Below are positions 1 to 10,014 of a DNA stretch of 64,000 bases, one piece after another. The position numbers were made by a program, and so were the translations under genes. The stretch covers positions 38,996,259-39,060,258 of the forward strand of contig OZ022260.1 in assembly GCA_963978905.1 (NCBI GenBank). Reading direction: 5' to 3'. Each line of letters begins with the position of its first letter. The first letter of the stretch is position 1. The notes under the pieces were generated by a model. It ran no database searches. It saw only the letters and a list, made by a program, of their open reading frames with translations, and was not told where the DNA came from. This DNA comes from Trichostrongylus colubriformis. Taxonomy: Eukaryota > Nematoda > Chromadorea > Rhabditida > Trichostrongylidae.

Positions 1-514
1 TTGTGTTCGAACCCATTCAGTCAATTTAATCACTTCTCCCCTTACACTTTAGACCCTAAGCCTGAGAAATTCTGCTGATCACTGCCTACCTCAACAATTA
101 CGACCCCCCCTCCTAGCGGACCAAATACGACCCCCCTGTTGAGGATTCCTCAACGGAGGCTTGACCTGCCTAATGGTGACTTTAATCCTGCAATATCAGT
201 CCTTGCCACCTCATCTAGAAGAGCACGGCACTTCCAATACTGTTGCTATGTGATTTCTTTTCAATGGTGAGCCCGAGTGTAGCTGTTTACATGCCAACGT
301 TTCTCACACCTTTGATTTTCTGTTTTATTGTGCGCACCTTTGAGTGCATTGAAATAAATAAATAAATAATAACCGCTGACCTATGTAAATGGTGTGTAAG
401 ACGCATTCATAGAAAAAATGAAATATCAACGGAGCCCGGCAAAGCCGGGCTCTTCTAAGAAGGAGGAGCGCCCGGCGGCAGCCGGGCGATCCGACTGGTA
501 AGACACTAAACGAT
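1..514. other. No gene seen; two GC-rich hairpins
   Basis: I see no coding region or recognisable repeat here. Two adjacent perfect GC-rich hairpins stand out: 432-440 pairs with 444-452 over a 3-base loop, and 469-476 pairs with 481-488 over a 4-base loop. A short AAAT-type run sits at about 352-370. Similarity to the second duplicated block begins at about 515. Confidence 0.5.
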
Positions 515-1059
515 ATAGACATAAGAATAGCAACGGAATCACAGGTGAAAGTGATAATGATACTCAAACTGACATACAGATAACAACTAGTTAATCACCC
601 AGAAATCTTGAGGGTGTTCTATTCATTCCAGCGCGGTAAAGCAACAAGGAAGTTTTCACGGTAGGCAAATTTCATTGTACTGAGAAGAGCTCCCTAACAG
701 ATTCGGCACCAGCTGCACCTCTCGTAATATTACCTTCACTTCGCAGGTATTGCATGTTGTATGTAGAAAGTTGGACAGTAAACTGCTATCCCATAATCGT
801 TTAACAACGCGATGTCTAGAGTTTGCGATTTATGCGAACAGGCGAAAAACACAAGCTGCGTATCCATTAGACAGTAGGATATCAGGCGATCAGCGGATCA
901 GGTGATTGGGGAAAAACATGAGGTAGGTATCGATCAGGCACGCCCAGTTCAAAGGACCGCCCAGTTGATACGTATCTTATGCATTCCACCTGGTCGCCCA
1001 ATCAGCATGAACCCTTCCGATAGTGAGCACTGTGCTATCGCAATGAAGGGCGATATCTC

Positions 1060-1555
1060 GGCGCTCATGTACTATGGGGGTGGCACTCAAAGACACATTT
1101 GAAATTGTAATAGAGAATGAATTCCATTACAAATCTTCAGAACATGTAATATCAACGTGTCCGATTGTCATAGGATGTTTCTGTTTTAAAATGTCGAAAG
1201 TAAATAAACAAACAAAATCCTGCCTGCCATTGATGATCTCCCGTGTGTGAAGTGTCCATCCCCCGAGGCTTGGGCTAAATGCTTGGTCCTAGTTATTTCA
1301 TTGTCTCCATTTGTTCTTTGGGTTTTTTGGAAGGTACTAAGATATCAGTGCAAACCGTGGAATGTGGTTTTTGCCTAAGCCTTGAGGTGGAAGGAGGTTC
1401 GGAATGGGTGATATTTTAAATGTGGCAAATATTTTTTCATCCTTTTTCTGCTTGAGAACACTCCTCGGAGCTTCTTCTTAACCTCTCACAGTGAGCGAAA
1501 AATTTCCACTTCCTAGAAATTGTTTTGAGTGCCACCCCCATAGTACATGAGCGCC
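1060..1555. mobile_element. Foldback element with 8-bp TSD (copy A only)
   Basis: A 496-bp element has perfect inverted termini of about 32 bp, beginning GGCGCTCATGTACTATGGGG at 1060-1091 and mirrored at 1524-1555. It is flanked by the 8-bp direct repeat GATATCTC at 1052-1059 and 1556-1563. The paralogous site near 26382-26400 in copy B has one uninterrupted gatatct-like sequence, so B carries the empty site. No open frame of interest lies inside. The 8-bp duplication suggests a hAT-like or related DNA transposase in trans, but the termini are not the classic hAT form, so the superfamily is open. Confidence 0.8.
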
Positions 1556-1784
1556 GATATCTCATACAAAGCTGCGCAACTAAACATTTTGGAGGGATTT
1601 AAGGGGTCAGTCTGCACATTCAGGTGTGTATTTTTGTCTGAGCTCCAGTGGAGAGGAGAAGGGGTCCCTCCACTTCTGGGCTCATGTAAAAGTGATGACC
1701 ATAGTGGAGTGTCCCTCTCATTGCGATAGCACTCTGAACACTATCTGCCTTGCTTTACAAAATCTTTTATCACCCAATTTGCCA

Positions 1785-2130
1785 AATTAATCCCTCCCGA
1801 TGTCTTTGAAGACAGCATTATGGGTAATGTGGTTACTGAGGAATCCCCAGAAGAAGTTACCCGCACGAAAACTAGGGGCCTCAGCAACCTATTTATGGTG
1901 GAATCCTCGTCCAAAAGCGCGGCCCGTGTTGTAGAAACGGCGTAACGGTTAACAGCTGACGCGTTAGGCTAGGATGAGACCCCGTCTACAAGTGACGGAT
2001 TTCTATTTAGTTGGCTACGGTGAGTGTCCAGGGAGATCCGACAGGGTCGAAGGTGTCGCGGCGCTCTTTCTCAGTGTTAGCTTGTAGCTCACTCCAAAAA
2101 AAGATGCTGAGGTACTTCCGAACACCCATT
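1785..2130. other. Non-coding duplicated sequence
   Basis: This matches 26600-26930 in copy B at high identity and contains stops in all frames. It starts with an inverted copy of a recurring terminal motif (GCCAAATTAA...CCGATGTC) also seen at 26611. No gene is recognised. Confidence 0.45.
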
Positions 2131-2345
2131 CACTTTCACGACTTGGCTAAATGCCAATAGGAAACTTGTCCGAACCACCCGCCTCTTGACGAGAGGCTCG
2201 TCCTCGGCGAGAAACAACGGTGGGAAAGAGGTCCAATTTCTCAGATCTTTGGTCATTTCGTTTCATTTTTTCTCAAGTGCCGTATTACTGAGAACCTCGA
2301 CTTCCATATTCGCCACATTTTTATAAATAGTCCGAATTCCCCCAA
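2130..2345 (+). repeat. Dispersed repeat H, copy 1
   Basis: This resembles 26940-27180 in the same orientation and 24245-24490 inverted. Copies 2 and 3 still translate to a related peptide on one strand (minus at 26940-27180, plus at 24250-24410) with the shared core RNRT-FPPL, while this copy has frameshifts. The source gene or element is not recognised. Confidence 0.6.
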
Positions 2346-2384
2346 AACACCAGAAATTCGAAACAAAAAGAGAAGGAGGAGAGG

Positions 2385-2760
2385 GTTAATTTGGCAGACC
2401 GTAGAATATGAAAGTAGGGGTGCTCAGCTATGTAACCATAGAGAAAGAACGAGACAAAACGGCTTGAAAGCTGAGAAACAGGAGCCCGAAAGCCCTCTCT
2501 CTCGCACCCCTCCGCGTCACTAGCCGGGGTAGACCGCAGAAGGGCGGAGAGGTTAAATCAACCGGCCACGAACGTTGTACCGCCTTCGACGACAACTCGC
2601 CGGCTCCAAGTCTGCAAAACGACACACCGTGCTACGGGATCGTGATAAGACACCAAGCCGCGCATTTCTAATGCGAGTTGCGCCATACATTACCTCTTCC
2701 TAAGTCGGGTTGTTTTCAGAGAATATGTATTCATAGGTCTTAGTTTTCATCACTACTCCC
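2385..2760 (+). repeat. Dispersed repeat J, copy 1
   Basis: A ~380-bp repeat whose head reads TTAATTTGGCAG followed about 15 bp later by TATGAAAGTAGGGGTGCTCA. Other copies are 27256-27640, 14745-15130 (its head split off by a retrotransposon insertion) and 35513-35930. A head also occurs at 10334. It is non-coding, and its mobilising machinery is unknown. Confidence 0.65.
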
Positions 2761-3092
2761 GGTGTCTTTGACCAGGCCAGAGAAGGCGAAAGAAAGTCTG
2801 GACGAGCAAGCCGGCTAGACCAAAACTCGTATCTCCTTTCTTCTATATGAGAAAAAAGAACCTGCCGGAATGTGCTGTAAGAAGCGTCCCTTGCACGTTC
2901 TCACATGCGTGCGAGCTTCCGCCGTGAAACGTGAAGTTGCGCCTGCCTTCCCCCCACCCGACCCACATTGACACCGTATGCATACCATCAATGGTACGGT
3001 AGTCGCACGACAGTCATGCAAGTCATTAGTATAGCAACCTAATCATTTTTTTGTTCTGCTCTCTAGAGCTGCACTTCGATTGACATTCAGCA

Positions 3093-3099
3093 TATAAAC
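3093..3099 (+). promoter_or_regulatory. TATA box of the secreted-peptide gene, copy A
   Basis: TATAAAC sits 25 bp upstream of the ATG at 3118. The surrounding bases (GACATTCAGCATATAAACTC) are identical at 27873-27892 in copy B, so the core promoter is conserved in both duplicates. Confidence 0.55.
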
Positions 3100-3117
3100 T
3101 CCAGTTCTTACAGAACA

Positions 3118-3198
3118 ATGCTTCTATGGAAGGTCATAGTTTTCATGACAATTTTGCTTCTGTACGTCGAAGCACGAGAAAACGGAGCTCTTAGAAAG
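3118..3198 (+). CDS. Exon 1 of a small secreted protein gene, copy A (partial model)
   Basis: A 27-codon exon starts at the ATG at 3118. It encodes an N-terminal signal peptide: a Lys at residue 5, then a hydrophobic core over residues 6-16, with likely cleavage after the Ala near residue 19. It ends at a consensus 5' splice donor (AAAG|GTAGAC) in phase 0. Copy B (27908-27988) has the same length, the same donor and mostly conserved codons. The next plausible phase-0 exon of the same unit is at 7947-8042. Joining the two is inference, because the ~4.7-kb interval now contains a Tc1-like insertion and other repeats. The family is not recognised. Confidence 0.5.
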
Positions 3199-3765
3199 GT
3201 AGACCGAATATTGCTAAGTTGCAACCTCTAAAGCACAATGACTGAAAAGACGGATTCGGAAGGCCGGTGAGCCACCGTGACCTTGTCTGAAGAACGCAAC
3301 GCACCCAACGCAGTCCTTTGAATATGGTGAAAGTCGATTTTGTCAATGAGCCGAGGTTTTTAGGCAATTTTTACTGGCGAGAATCTGTACAACCGCAAAT
3401 ATGCGTATCTACGTTGAGGTTTCTCTAGGTCAGATGAGTGGCCTAAAACACGAATAAGCACCGATTTAAGTATCAGCGCCACTTGACGTTGTAACCTTTT
3501 TCACCTAAATCTTGAAGCTTATAATTGGCGGTGAAAACGGGTGCCATTGTTTTTTTAGAGGAAAGGGTAGACCAGTATGCTCAGCATTCGGAGCTACTTT
3601 TGCCTAGGTTCTAGGAGAGGAAGAGAACCTTGTCCATTTAAGCATAGGCAGGTACAGTGTTTTTGTAAGCGACTACACAGATTTGCGTCACCTATAGATT
3701 GTACTCATTCAACAAAGCGTATGGCAGCTAAAATTATTCAAATGGAACCCTTACTTGGTGCTCAA

Positions 3766-4215
3766 AGGTTCCGGAAGGGGTCCGTAACAAGACGAAGATT
3801 CAGAAAATGAGCATTTTGTACCGAACACTGAAGGTTAGAAGCGATAATCGGTGAAAAAACTCGGATTCAAAAGCGCGACGCATCCTATTCGCATCAACAC
3901 ATTGACTTTCCAAGTTGTCCGCTGTAGGGAACGGGCCGCGGGCCAACTTTGGTTGTAGCACCTGACTCCCAGCGCAGTGAAGTGGCCATTCCCAACTACA
4001 TTAGCATTCATGTAAGTACATTTGGAATCAATATCAGAAAGAATAAAGGAAAGAATACCAGGAAAAAACAATTTTATAATAGAAGCATCTCCTCTTGGCA
4101 CCAAGCCAAGGCGTCAAGTTGGCGAGTTTGTGCAATGGCGGCCAAATAAACTCGTCCACACTACGTCTGTTCTACCGTAAGCCAAAATTATCCCCTTCCG
4201 GTGTCTTCAAGAAGG
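3766..4215. mobile_element. ~450-bp element, inverted relative to copy B
   Basis: The outer ends share CCGGAAGGGG: plus strand near 3771, and reverse complement near 4195-4205. The body matches 30294-30741 in copy B but in opposite orientation, as expected for a short inverted-terminal element that flipped or inserted independently. Short frames through it are not gene-like. It is probably a non-autonomous DNA element. Confidence 0.5.
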
Positions 4216-4588
4216 TGAGAGAAGGGGACACTCACTGTCGCGCCGTCGTTCCTCACATGAAACCGTTCTACAATCATCTGTTTGTATACTCCAATGTACA
4301 CTTCTATCTAACCTCTTCATTGGGGGAAGTGGAGGCTTCCTTTTTAGAAAGGCTTAGGCTAAAAACCTAGGCAAAAATAGTGCTTCAAAAACCTAGGCCA
4401 AAATAGTGCTTTACTGTGCCTAGTGTCTGACTTCCTTTGAAGAAAGGTATCTTCCGTCAATCCTGGCCGGCACCCATCAATCAAATACGGGAATTCAGAT
4501 TATTTCCTGCAAAAATTGCCTGAAACTCCGTGCCTTCGGTAATTCCAACTTTCACCATGTTTGAAGGACCGCGCTACTGCCAAAATCT

Positions 4589-4850
4589 TTGAAAGGCACG
4601 TTACGTCCTTTGAACATGGTTACGATGGTAATGATACAACTGCCTTCCAAATCCGTCTTAAGACCGACTGGTGCTGGGCTTCTCTTTACCATGATGTGTC
4701 TACCTCCATTTTTTATCCTTGTGCTTTGTTGCATACCACAAGCCTCAGCGATCATTCGGTTAACGAGGAGGAGAGTCCAGCATCAAAAAACGCTGGGTCC
4801 AAGTTCACAGCCTGTATACACGATATTTGACGCCAGCCAACCTGGTTATA
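4589..4850 (+). CDS. Possible secreted or membrane protein exon (uncertain)
   Basis: An open frame contains a strong hydrophobic segment after the Met-Met at about 4692, ending in a signal-peptidase-like P-Q-A-S-A. A basic stretch with RRR follows, then a Pro/Ser-rich tail. The frame continues into the foldback element at 4853, so its 3' end is element-derived or truncated. I saw no copy in block B and do not recognise the family. It could be chance. Confidence 0.2.
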
Positions 4851-4852
4851 AT

Positions 4853-5200
4853 ATGGGTGTGTACCCTAATGTCGCGCAGCGCAGTCATCCCCGTATCGGA
4901 TGGTTCGGCGCATTTGCGTCAAGCACAAGATACGCAGCGATCGAAAAAATGAGCGCACCGGCGAATCCACCATTTGAAAAAATTGGCGGATTGGCGATTT
5001 AGGCTATTTGTCACAATGTAAATAAGCCGACGTTGTGGCACGTGGCATCGCCGAAAATCCCAAATCGCGGATACGCCAATACGTCAAAAACCCATTCTTC
5101 AAGGAATAACGCAATCTTACGCAATAACACGCGATTTCCACCGAGGGGGAGCACGGAACACGCCACAGCGCCAGATCCTGACATAAGGGTACACACCCCA
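4853..5200. mobile_element. Foldback (MITE-like) element
   Basis: The inverted termini are GGGTGTGTACCCTAATGTC at 4855-4873 and its near reverse complement at 5180-5198. Flanks on both sides contain ATAATA, possibly the target duplication. The interior is non-coding and rich in CGC/GCG words also seen around 40240-40400 and 44760. The paralogous position in copy B (about 29420) lacks it. Confidence 0.6.
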
Positions 5201-5214
5201 ATAATATAGTAAGA

Positions 5215-5700
5215 GTAGTACGTAACAGCTTTTTTTTTACGAAACCGCAGATTTTTAAAAGCAATAAAATTATGACAGCTCATGTTTAGTGAATCCAATA
5301 TATTCGAAAAAAAACTAAGAAAATAAAAGGATGCAGAATTTGCAAACTTTGAGTAAAGATCCAATTATTCGGAAGAAACCACAGGAACTGCGCATAGGAA
5401 ACTTCTATTCAAAAGAAACTACAGAACGCAGAATTCACGGAAACTTCCTGGGAATAACCTAGATAAAACTATTTATACTTCAGAAAGTCCATTTCCTCAA
5501 CTTGCAAATGAGTGCACCAGCTGCAACTAAAAATACGGCACGCAGTCCCTCCTGCTACAACATTCCTACAGCAAATTACCCCTCAATAATTATTATCCGT
5601 TCTGCTCGGCTATCACCGATCTCTCCCTACCATCCCTCCTAACACTTTGAGAAATCAGGATGCTGTGACGCACACACACCAACAAGCGCTTGACCTCATA
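5215..5700 (+). other. Non-coding duplicated sequence
   Basis: This matches 29425-29895 in copy B with many substitutions and indels. Neither copy keeps a shared long open frame. It ends exactly where the Tc1-like element begins. Confidence 0.5.
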
Positions 5701-5702
5701 TA

Positions 5703-7263
5703 CAGTGCTCTGCATAATTATACAGCCACCTATAAATTGTTTAAAAACTCTGTTCGCAGAGTAATTCAAAAAAGTCTCTAAGTGAAAGATGTAGCCAGTG
5801 CGGACGCGCATTCGCGCATCCATACCAAATTCTAGCCAAGAAACATAGAAGATTCTTTTCTTAATTTGTTTCGCAAATGCCGCTTATACCATTCTGCGAA
5901 ATTATACAGCCACTGAACCGATTGACGCACTCGTCAATCGAGAAACAACGAAAAAGGGAAAAATGCTAATTTTGCGATCATTTAGTCTTCCATTGCTTCG
6001 AATAGCCACAAATTTTGTTGATATGGGTCAATATTAAGATTTTCAGAATGTTTTTAGACCACATGCTGCCACGCTTCGATGACAACGTCTCTAAACTCCC
6101 TGACACCTTCCAATCGGTCTGAATCCTTTTCTCCATGAAACCCCAGATAATATTTCATCATGTAAAGATCGGAGCCGTTCATTATCCGGGTCAGAAGGTC
6201 CAATCGGTGTCGGCTTCACCAGATCGAGTGTTCCAGCTGACACGGGATGGTCCATTAACTTACATTTGGATTTGGGAACAAGATTTTGGTGAAGATTTCT
6301 AGACGCATGACAGGAGAAGGGTACGGCGCACAAAGGCTCGGTGATCGGACGGTTCATTCTTTCAAGAACGAAACAAAAATTCGAATGATTACTTGGTCCC
6401 ACACCATGACAAATTGTCCGAAAATTCCCTCAAGTTTGTACACCTTTCCCCTTTGTTTTTTTTTCTCCAGATTGTTCTGTCTGATGAAAAGAGGTTTCGG
6501 CTAGACGTCCCCGACGGCTACCGGCGCTATCGCACAAGGGACAAACTCAAGTTTTCAAGAAGAACTTCAAAGAAGGAGGTGTCAGGGTGTGGGATCAAAT
6601 CATCATTCGAATTTTTGTTTCCTTCTCGAAAGGATGAACCATTCGATTACCGAGCCTTTGTGCGCCGTACCCTTCTACTGTCATGCGTCTCGAAATCTTC
6701 ACCGAAATCTTGTTTTTTGTAAGTTAGTGGACCATCCCATGTCAACTGGAACACTCGATCATGGTGAAGCCGTCTTCGGATGGACCTTCTGACCCGGATA
6801 ACGAACGGCTCCGATCTTTACATGATGAAACATTATCTGGGGTTTCATGGGGAAAAGGATTCAAACGGATTGGAAGGTGTCAGGGAGTTTAGAGACGTTG
6901 TCATCGAAGGGTGGCAACATGTGGTCTAAAAACATTCTGAAAATCTTAAAATTGACACATCACCAATAATGGAAGACTAAATGATCGCAAAATCAGCATT
7001 TTTCCCTTTTTCGTTGTTTCTCGGCTGACGAGTGCGTCAACCTGTTCAGTGGCTGCATAATTTTGCAGAATGGTATAAGCGCCATTTTCGAAACAAATTA
7101 AGAAAAGAATCTTCTATGTTTCTTAGCTAAAATTTGGTATGGATGCGCAAATGCGCGTCCACACTGGCTACATCTTTCACTTATGTAGGACTTTTTTTGA
7201 ATCACTCTGCGAACAGAGTTTTTGGACAATTTATAGGTGGCTGTATAATTATGCAGAGCACTG
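5703..7263 (+). mobile_element. Palindromic Tc1-like transposon with ~700-bp inverted arms
   Basis: The termini are CAGTGCTCTGCATAATTATA and its reverse complement, flanked by TA at 5701-5702 and 7264-7265, the Tc1/mariner hallmark. Arms 5703-6409 and 6579-7263 are reverse complements along almost their whole length, leaving a 169-bp centre. The paralogous site in copy B (about 29895-29920) has no insertion. Each arm holds a decayed 3' half of a Tc1-family transposase, so the element is a head-to-head inverted dimer, not a simple Tc1. Confidence 0.8.
6393..6960 (+). pseudogene. Tc1-family transposase remnant
   Basis: The plus-strand frame through the centre has the DDE-transposase motif L-S-D-E-K-R-F at about 6477-6497, followed by a D-x-P-D-G-Y block and an R/K-rich stretch. 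In Tc1 transposases the Asp of this SDE motif is the first catalytic Asp. Downstream pieces resembling the C-terminal part (GPSHVNWNTRS at about 6730; VREFRDVVIEGWQ at about 6880) lie in different frames, showing frameshifts. A pyrimidine tract ending CTCCAG lies just before the motif and could be a splice acceptor. The same C-terminal region is duplicated in reverse at 6091-6400. Confidence 0.65.
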
Positions 7264-7946
7264 TATATAAATTCAGGTAGATAAGCTGTTGGTAAAGTCA
7301 AGTTATGACCCTTCTTTTGTGCAGAGTGGGAAAAAATAGGATTGTGTGTTCAGGTGGATGCACAAAGCTGTCACAGGCTGTAGGGAGGGGGAGGAGCACT
7401 ATTGAATGTTAGCCAGTGAAGTGCCCATTGAACAGTAGTAACCTCACATGGCTGACACGGGAGAGTTGGTGCGATCGAAAAGAGAATTCAGCAATATGGT
7501 GCAGGGTGGACTTGTTCAACTGTTTGTCGAAAGCATGCTTCACTATCCTGTACAAACTACTACCTCCTCACATCCATTTCGTGCGGCACTCACACTTTAT
7601 GGACTCCATGTGCCCCCTTGGTTTTCAACATTACCTGAGACTTTGAACCATCGTCTCAACTACTCCTTCGTTTGAATGCGCCAATTCTTACGAACCATTA
7701 CGAATTCCGATTTTCTCATTATTATTAGCTGATCTTGAGATACTACGGACATCATACGGTACGTGCGCCCTGGACTTCGCGAATATGCTATAACGCAATC
7801 TTATATTACAAAAAAGAAAAGCGTTTTCACCTTCACAGCGAATCTCAGTTTGGACCTCGGTCACAATTAAATACTACACCGGCTTCATATGATTTATAGG
7901 TCTGCTCCAGGCATTGAAGAAGACTTATGAATTTGTTGCTTTTCAG
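7264..7946 (+). other. Probable intron or intergenic duplicated sequence
   Basis: This matches 29905-31031 of copy B, where an extra ~450-bp element (30294-30741) is present. Partly shared open frames (about 7470-7670 and 30100-30270) differ by frameshifts between copies, so no coding claim is made. Confidence 0.4.
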
Positions 7947-8042
7947 GTGCTCAAGCCAAAGGTTCAGACATTGGATAGACAGACGTACGAACAGAGGCGA
8001 CGGAGGAAGAAGCCTCCCCGTTGGTGGATAAATGGATATTAC
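7947..8042 (+). CDS. Conserved internal exon, Arg-rich and Trp-containing, copy A
   Basis: A 32-codon phase-0 exon is bounded by CTTTTCAG at 7939-7946 and GTAAGC at 8043, both nematode splice consensus. It encodes a Gln/Arg/Lys-rich segment with a run of four Arg and two Lys, then P-P-R-W-W and a C-terminal G-Y-Y. Copy B (31032-31124) is 31 codons. It differs by several substitutions and one in-frame codon loss, with no stop, which suggests coding constraint. It may belong with the signal-peptide exon at 3118. The family is not recognised; a secreted basic peptide is possible but unproven. Confidence 0.5.
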
Positions 8043-8387
8043 GTAAGCAAACCAAGCCCTGCAGGCCCAATCACCTCATAAAAGACAAAAGAGTTCTGAT
8101 GTAACTTAAAGAAAAAATAGGCCTATATGTGTTCTTGTGCAGTACATCGCAATGAGGTGATCGTGGCTCGAGGAAGTAGCGAAAAAATCGCACTTCCACT
8201 TTCCTCTAACATGAATCACGCTTTGGTCGCTTCCTCCCTGACACTTACTGGCCTACTAATCCTCTTTATCTGGATTTCCTCTAGTTTAGTGGGTGCTGAA
8301 GTCAACATTCATAAGACTCTTACTATGAAAGTTAGCAGCTCACATTCTTGGGCAACTAGGCCCTTGGATATTTGTTCAGACTGCACC
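8043..8387 (+). other. Duplicated sequence, no gene assigned
   Basis: This matches 31125-31411 in copy B. A frame from 8127 and its counterpart at 31227 share an N-terminal block but differ by indels and run into the adjacent foldback element, so I do not call it a gene. A further exon of the upstream gene could be hidden here. Confidence 0.35.
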
Positions 8388-8697
8388 TTGTTGCGGATCT
8401 ACTGTGCACCCTCACGATGTTGTGTCTGCTTGAATACAGCCGAGTCACGCCCATCCAACCACATCACATCTAGCCTAAGACGAACAGATTTCCAACGTGG
8501 CGCTCACCTGGACACGTGGAGAAGGAAACTTGCGAGAAGAGAAGATAATTCGATGAAACGGCCATTTCGATGATAAAGGCAGTTTCTCCGTTAGAAATTC
8601 GTTCGTACAAGGCCTGATATATTTGGCTTGGTGGGCGTGGCTTGGTTGCGTTCAAGCAGGCACAGCACCGTGAGGGTGCACCGTGCAGCCACAACAA
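8388..8697. mobile_element. Foldback element family D, copy 1
   Basis: The inverted termini are ~75 bp (8388-8465 against 8622-8697), carrying the words GTGCACCCTCAC and CTGCTTGAA. The same 310-bp structure is at 31412-31720, and a longer, nested copy is at 36005-36623. No coding capacity. Degenerate relatives occur at 15200-15480 and 20150-20440. Confidence 0.7.
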
Positions 8698-9900
8698 GGT
8701 GTGGCCTGAACAGTTAGCGGAGGACCTTTTCGCCCCAGGGAAGCATGCTACCGGGGATTATCTTGTGGTGTGCCTTCGAGTGCACGCTAGTGCGATAATA
8801 TCTAAAGGCTTCCGCGCCTCAAAATGAATGAATCCCCCTTATTCGCCTCCTCATAGAACTGATTTTCTCTTGTTCAGCTCCATCCACGACACAGAAGATC
8901 AAAGAGCTCAGGAAACGAGCGCGAAATCCTTCCAGAAGAGTGATCACTGCACATATCAAAAAAGGAGCCAGTGCCACTCTGATAAAAACGTTTTCACATA
9001 CATGTTCTCCGTGAAAGTTACATTAGCACATATGATGCACGACAGCATAATAGGGTGCTGCTGAAGCGGCTATCACACTATGACGGCGCCGTTTGTTGTT
9101 GTGTGACTCCTACACAGACTTCTACACAATAGATGGGCTACGGACCTTCCGTAACCACATTTTCCACACAGACTTCAAGATAAAATGGCACGAATCCGAA
9201 AAAATTGAGTCAAAGTGTCAATCTTCCAAAAAAATGAAAGAGTAAGAGGCTTAGCTCATTTCGTGATTATTTTGTTTTCGGAAACCGACTGCATATGAAC
9301 ACAAAAGCTGACCGACGCCTTCACAGTGATTTTGCGTCCTTGTAACGACAGTCTTATACACAGGAAAAAGGAGAGATTACAAGAAGTGAAAGAGAGGTCA
9401 AAGCCGCTAAGATCCACCATCAAGCCGTCGGCGTGCTGGGGCTATTAGCCATCAGAAACACTGTGAAGCCTAGATTTTGTAGCGCTCCCCTTCAGTTTTT
9501 CAGGAAGAGCTGATTAACACAAATTTTCCATTATCCCAGAATCGGTCGAATTTGGAAGTGTTGTACGATTATTTGAATGTTTTTCTTCTTCTTGGCCACA
9601 CCCAAATTTCAACCCACTTGCTTCGAGAAGCATCGAAAAGCAAATCTACCGTGATGATCTCAGACTCAGACAGCCTTTTCTAGAAAAAAACCAAATCGCA
9701 CTCCTTCTGCATCGAAGTACAGATCTATCAGTCATTTAGCCCTTGACATGATGAGATTGTCTTTATTAGCAGCTGACTATGCTTTGTTCCGTGTGTGACC
9801 ACCAAGAGTTTATTGCTATTTGATTTCCGACTTGTGATGATGGAAGTCACGAAACTATGTATTTGGGCGATTTTACGGCGGCGGTAATGCAAACGGTTCC
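8698..9900 (+). other. Duplicated flank, upstream region of a ShKT gene
   Basis: Co-linear with 31721-32850 in copy B. From about 9560 it matches the upstream region shared by all ShKT copies (41650-43690, 53030-54040 and the reverse complement of 59090-59460). That region holds a conserved stretch around TGACCACCAAGAGTT and GACCTGTGGG. No independent gene is seen. Confidence 0.5.
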
Positions 9901-9934
9901 CCCAATTAGCCTCGATTCATCTATTTTGTCACTG

Positions 9935-10014
9935 TATAAAAGAGGTCTGAACTCTGAAAGCTTCAGCTCTACAATTGACGCACAGATGCTTTTCTATGTG
10001 CTCACTGCATTGAC
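9935..10014 (+). pseudogene. Truncated ShKT gene: promoter and start of exon 1 only
   Basis: TATAAAA at 9935-9941 and an ATG at 9986 match the core promoter and signal-peptide start of the intact copies at 43781 and 54096. Similarity stops after about ten codons (about 10014), where unrelated sequence shared with about 34450 begins. Exon 2 with the cysteine-rich domain is absent, so no functional product is expected. Confidence 0.7.

Noticed and set aside
7448..7675. Possible phospholipase- or peptide-like exon in copy A (and 30087 in copy B)
   Set aside because: I looked for a disulfide or active-site pattern and found none. The frames shift between copies.
8127..8573. 148-codon frame and its counterpart at 31227
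   Set aside because: The two copies differ by indels and both run into foldback element D. There is no consistent start, stop or splice site to support a gene.
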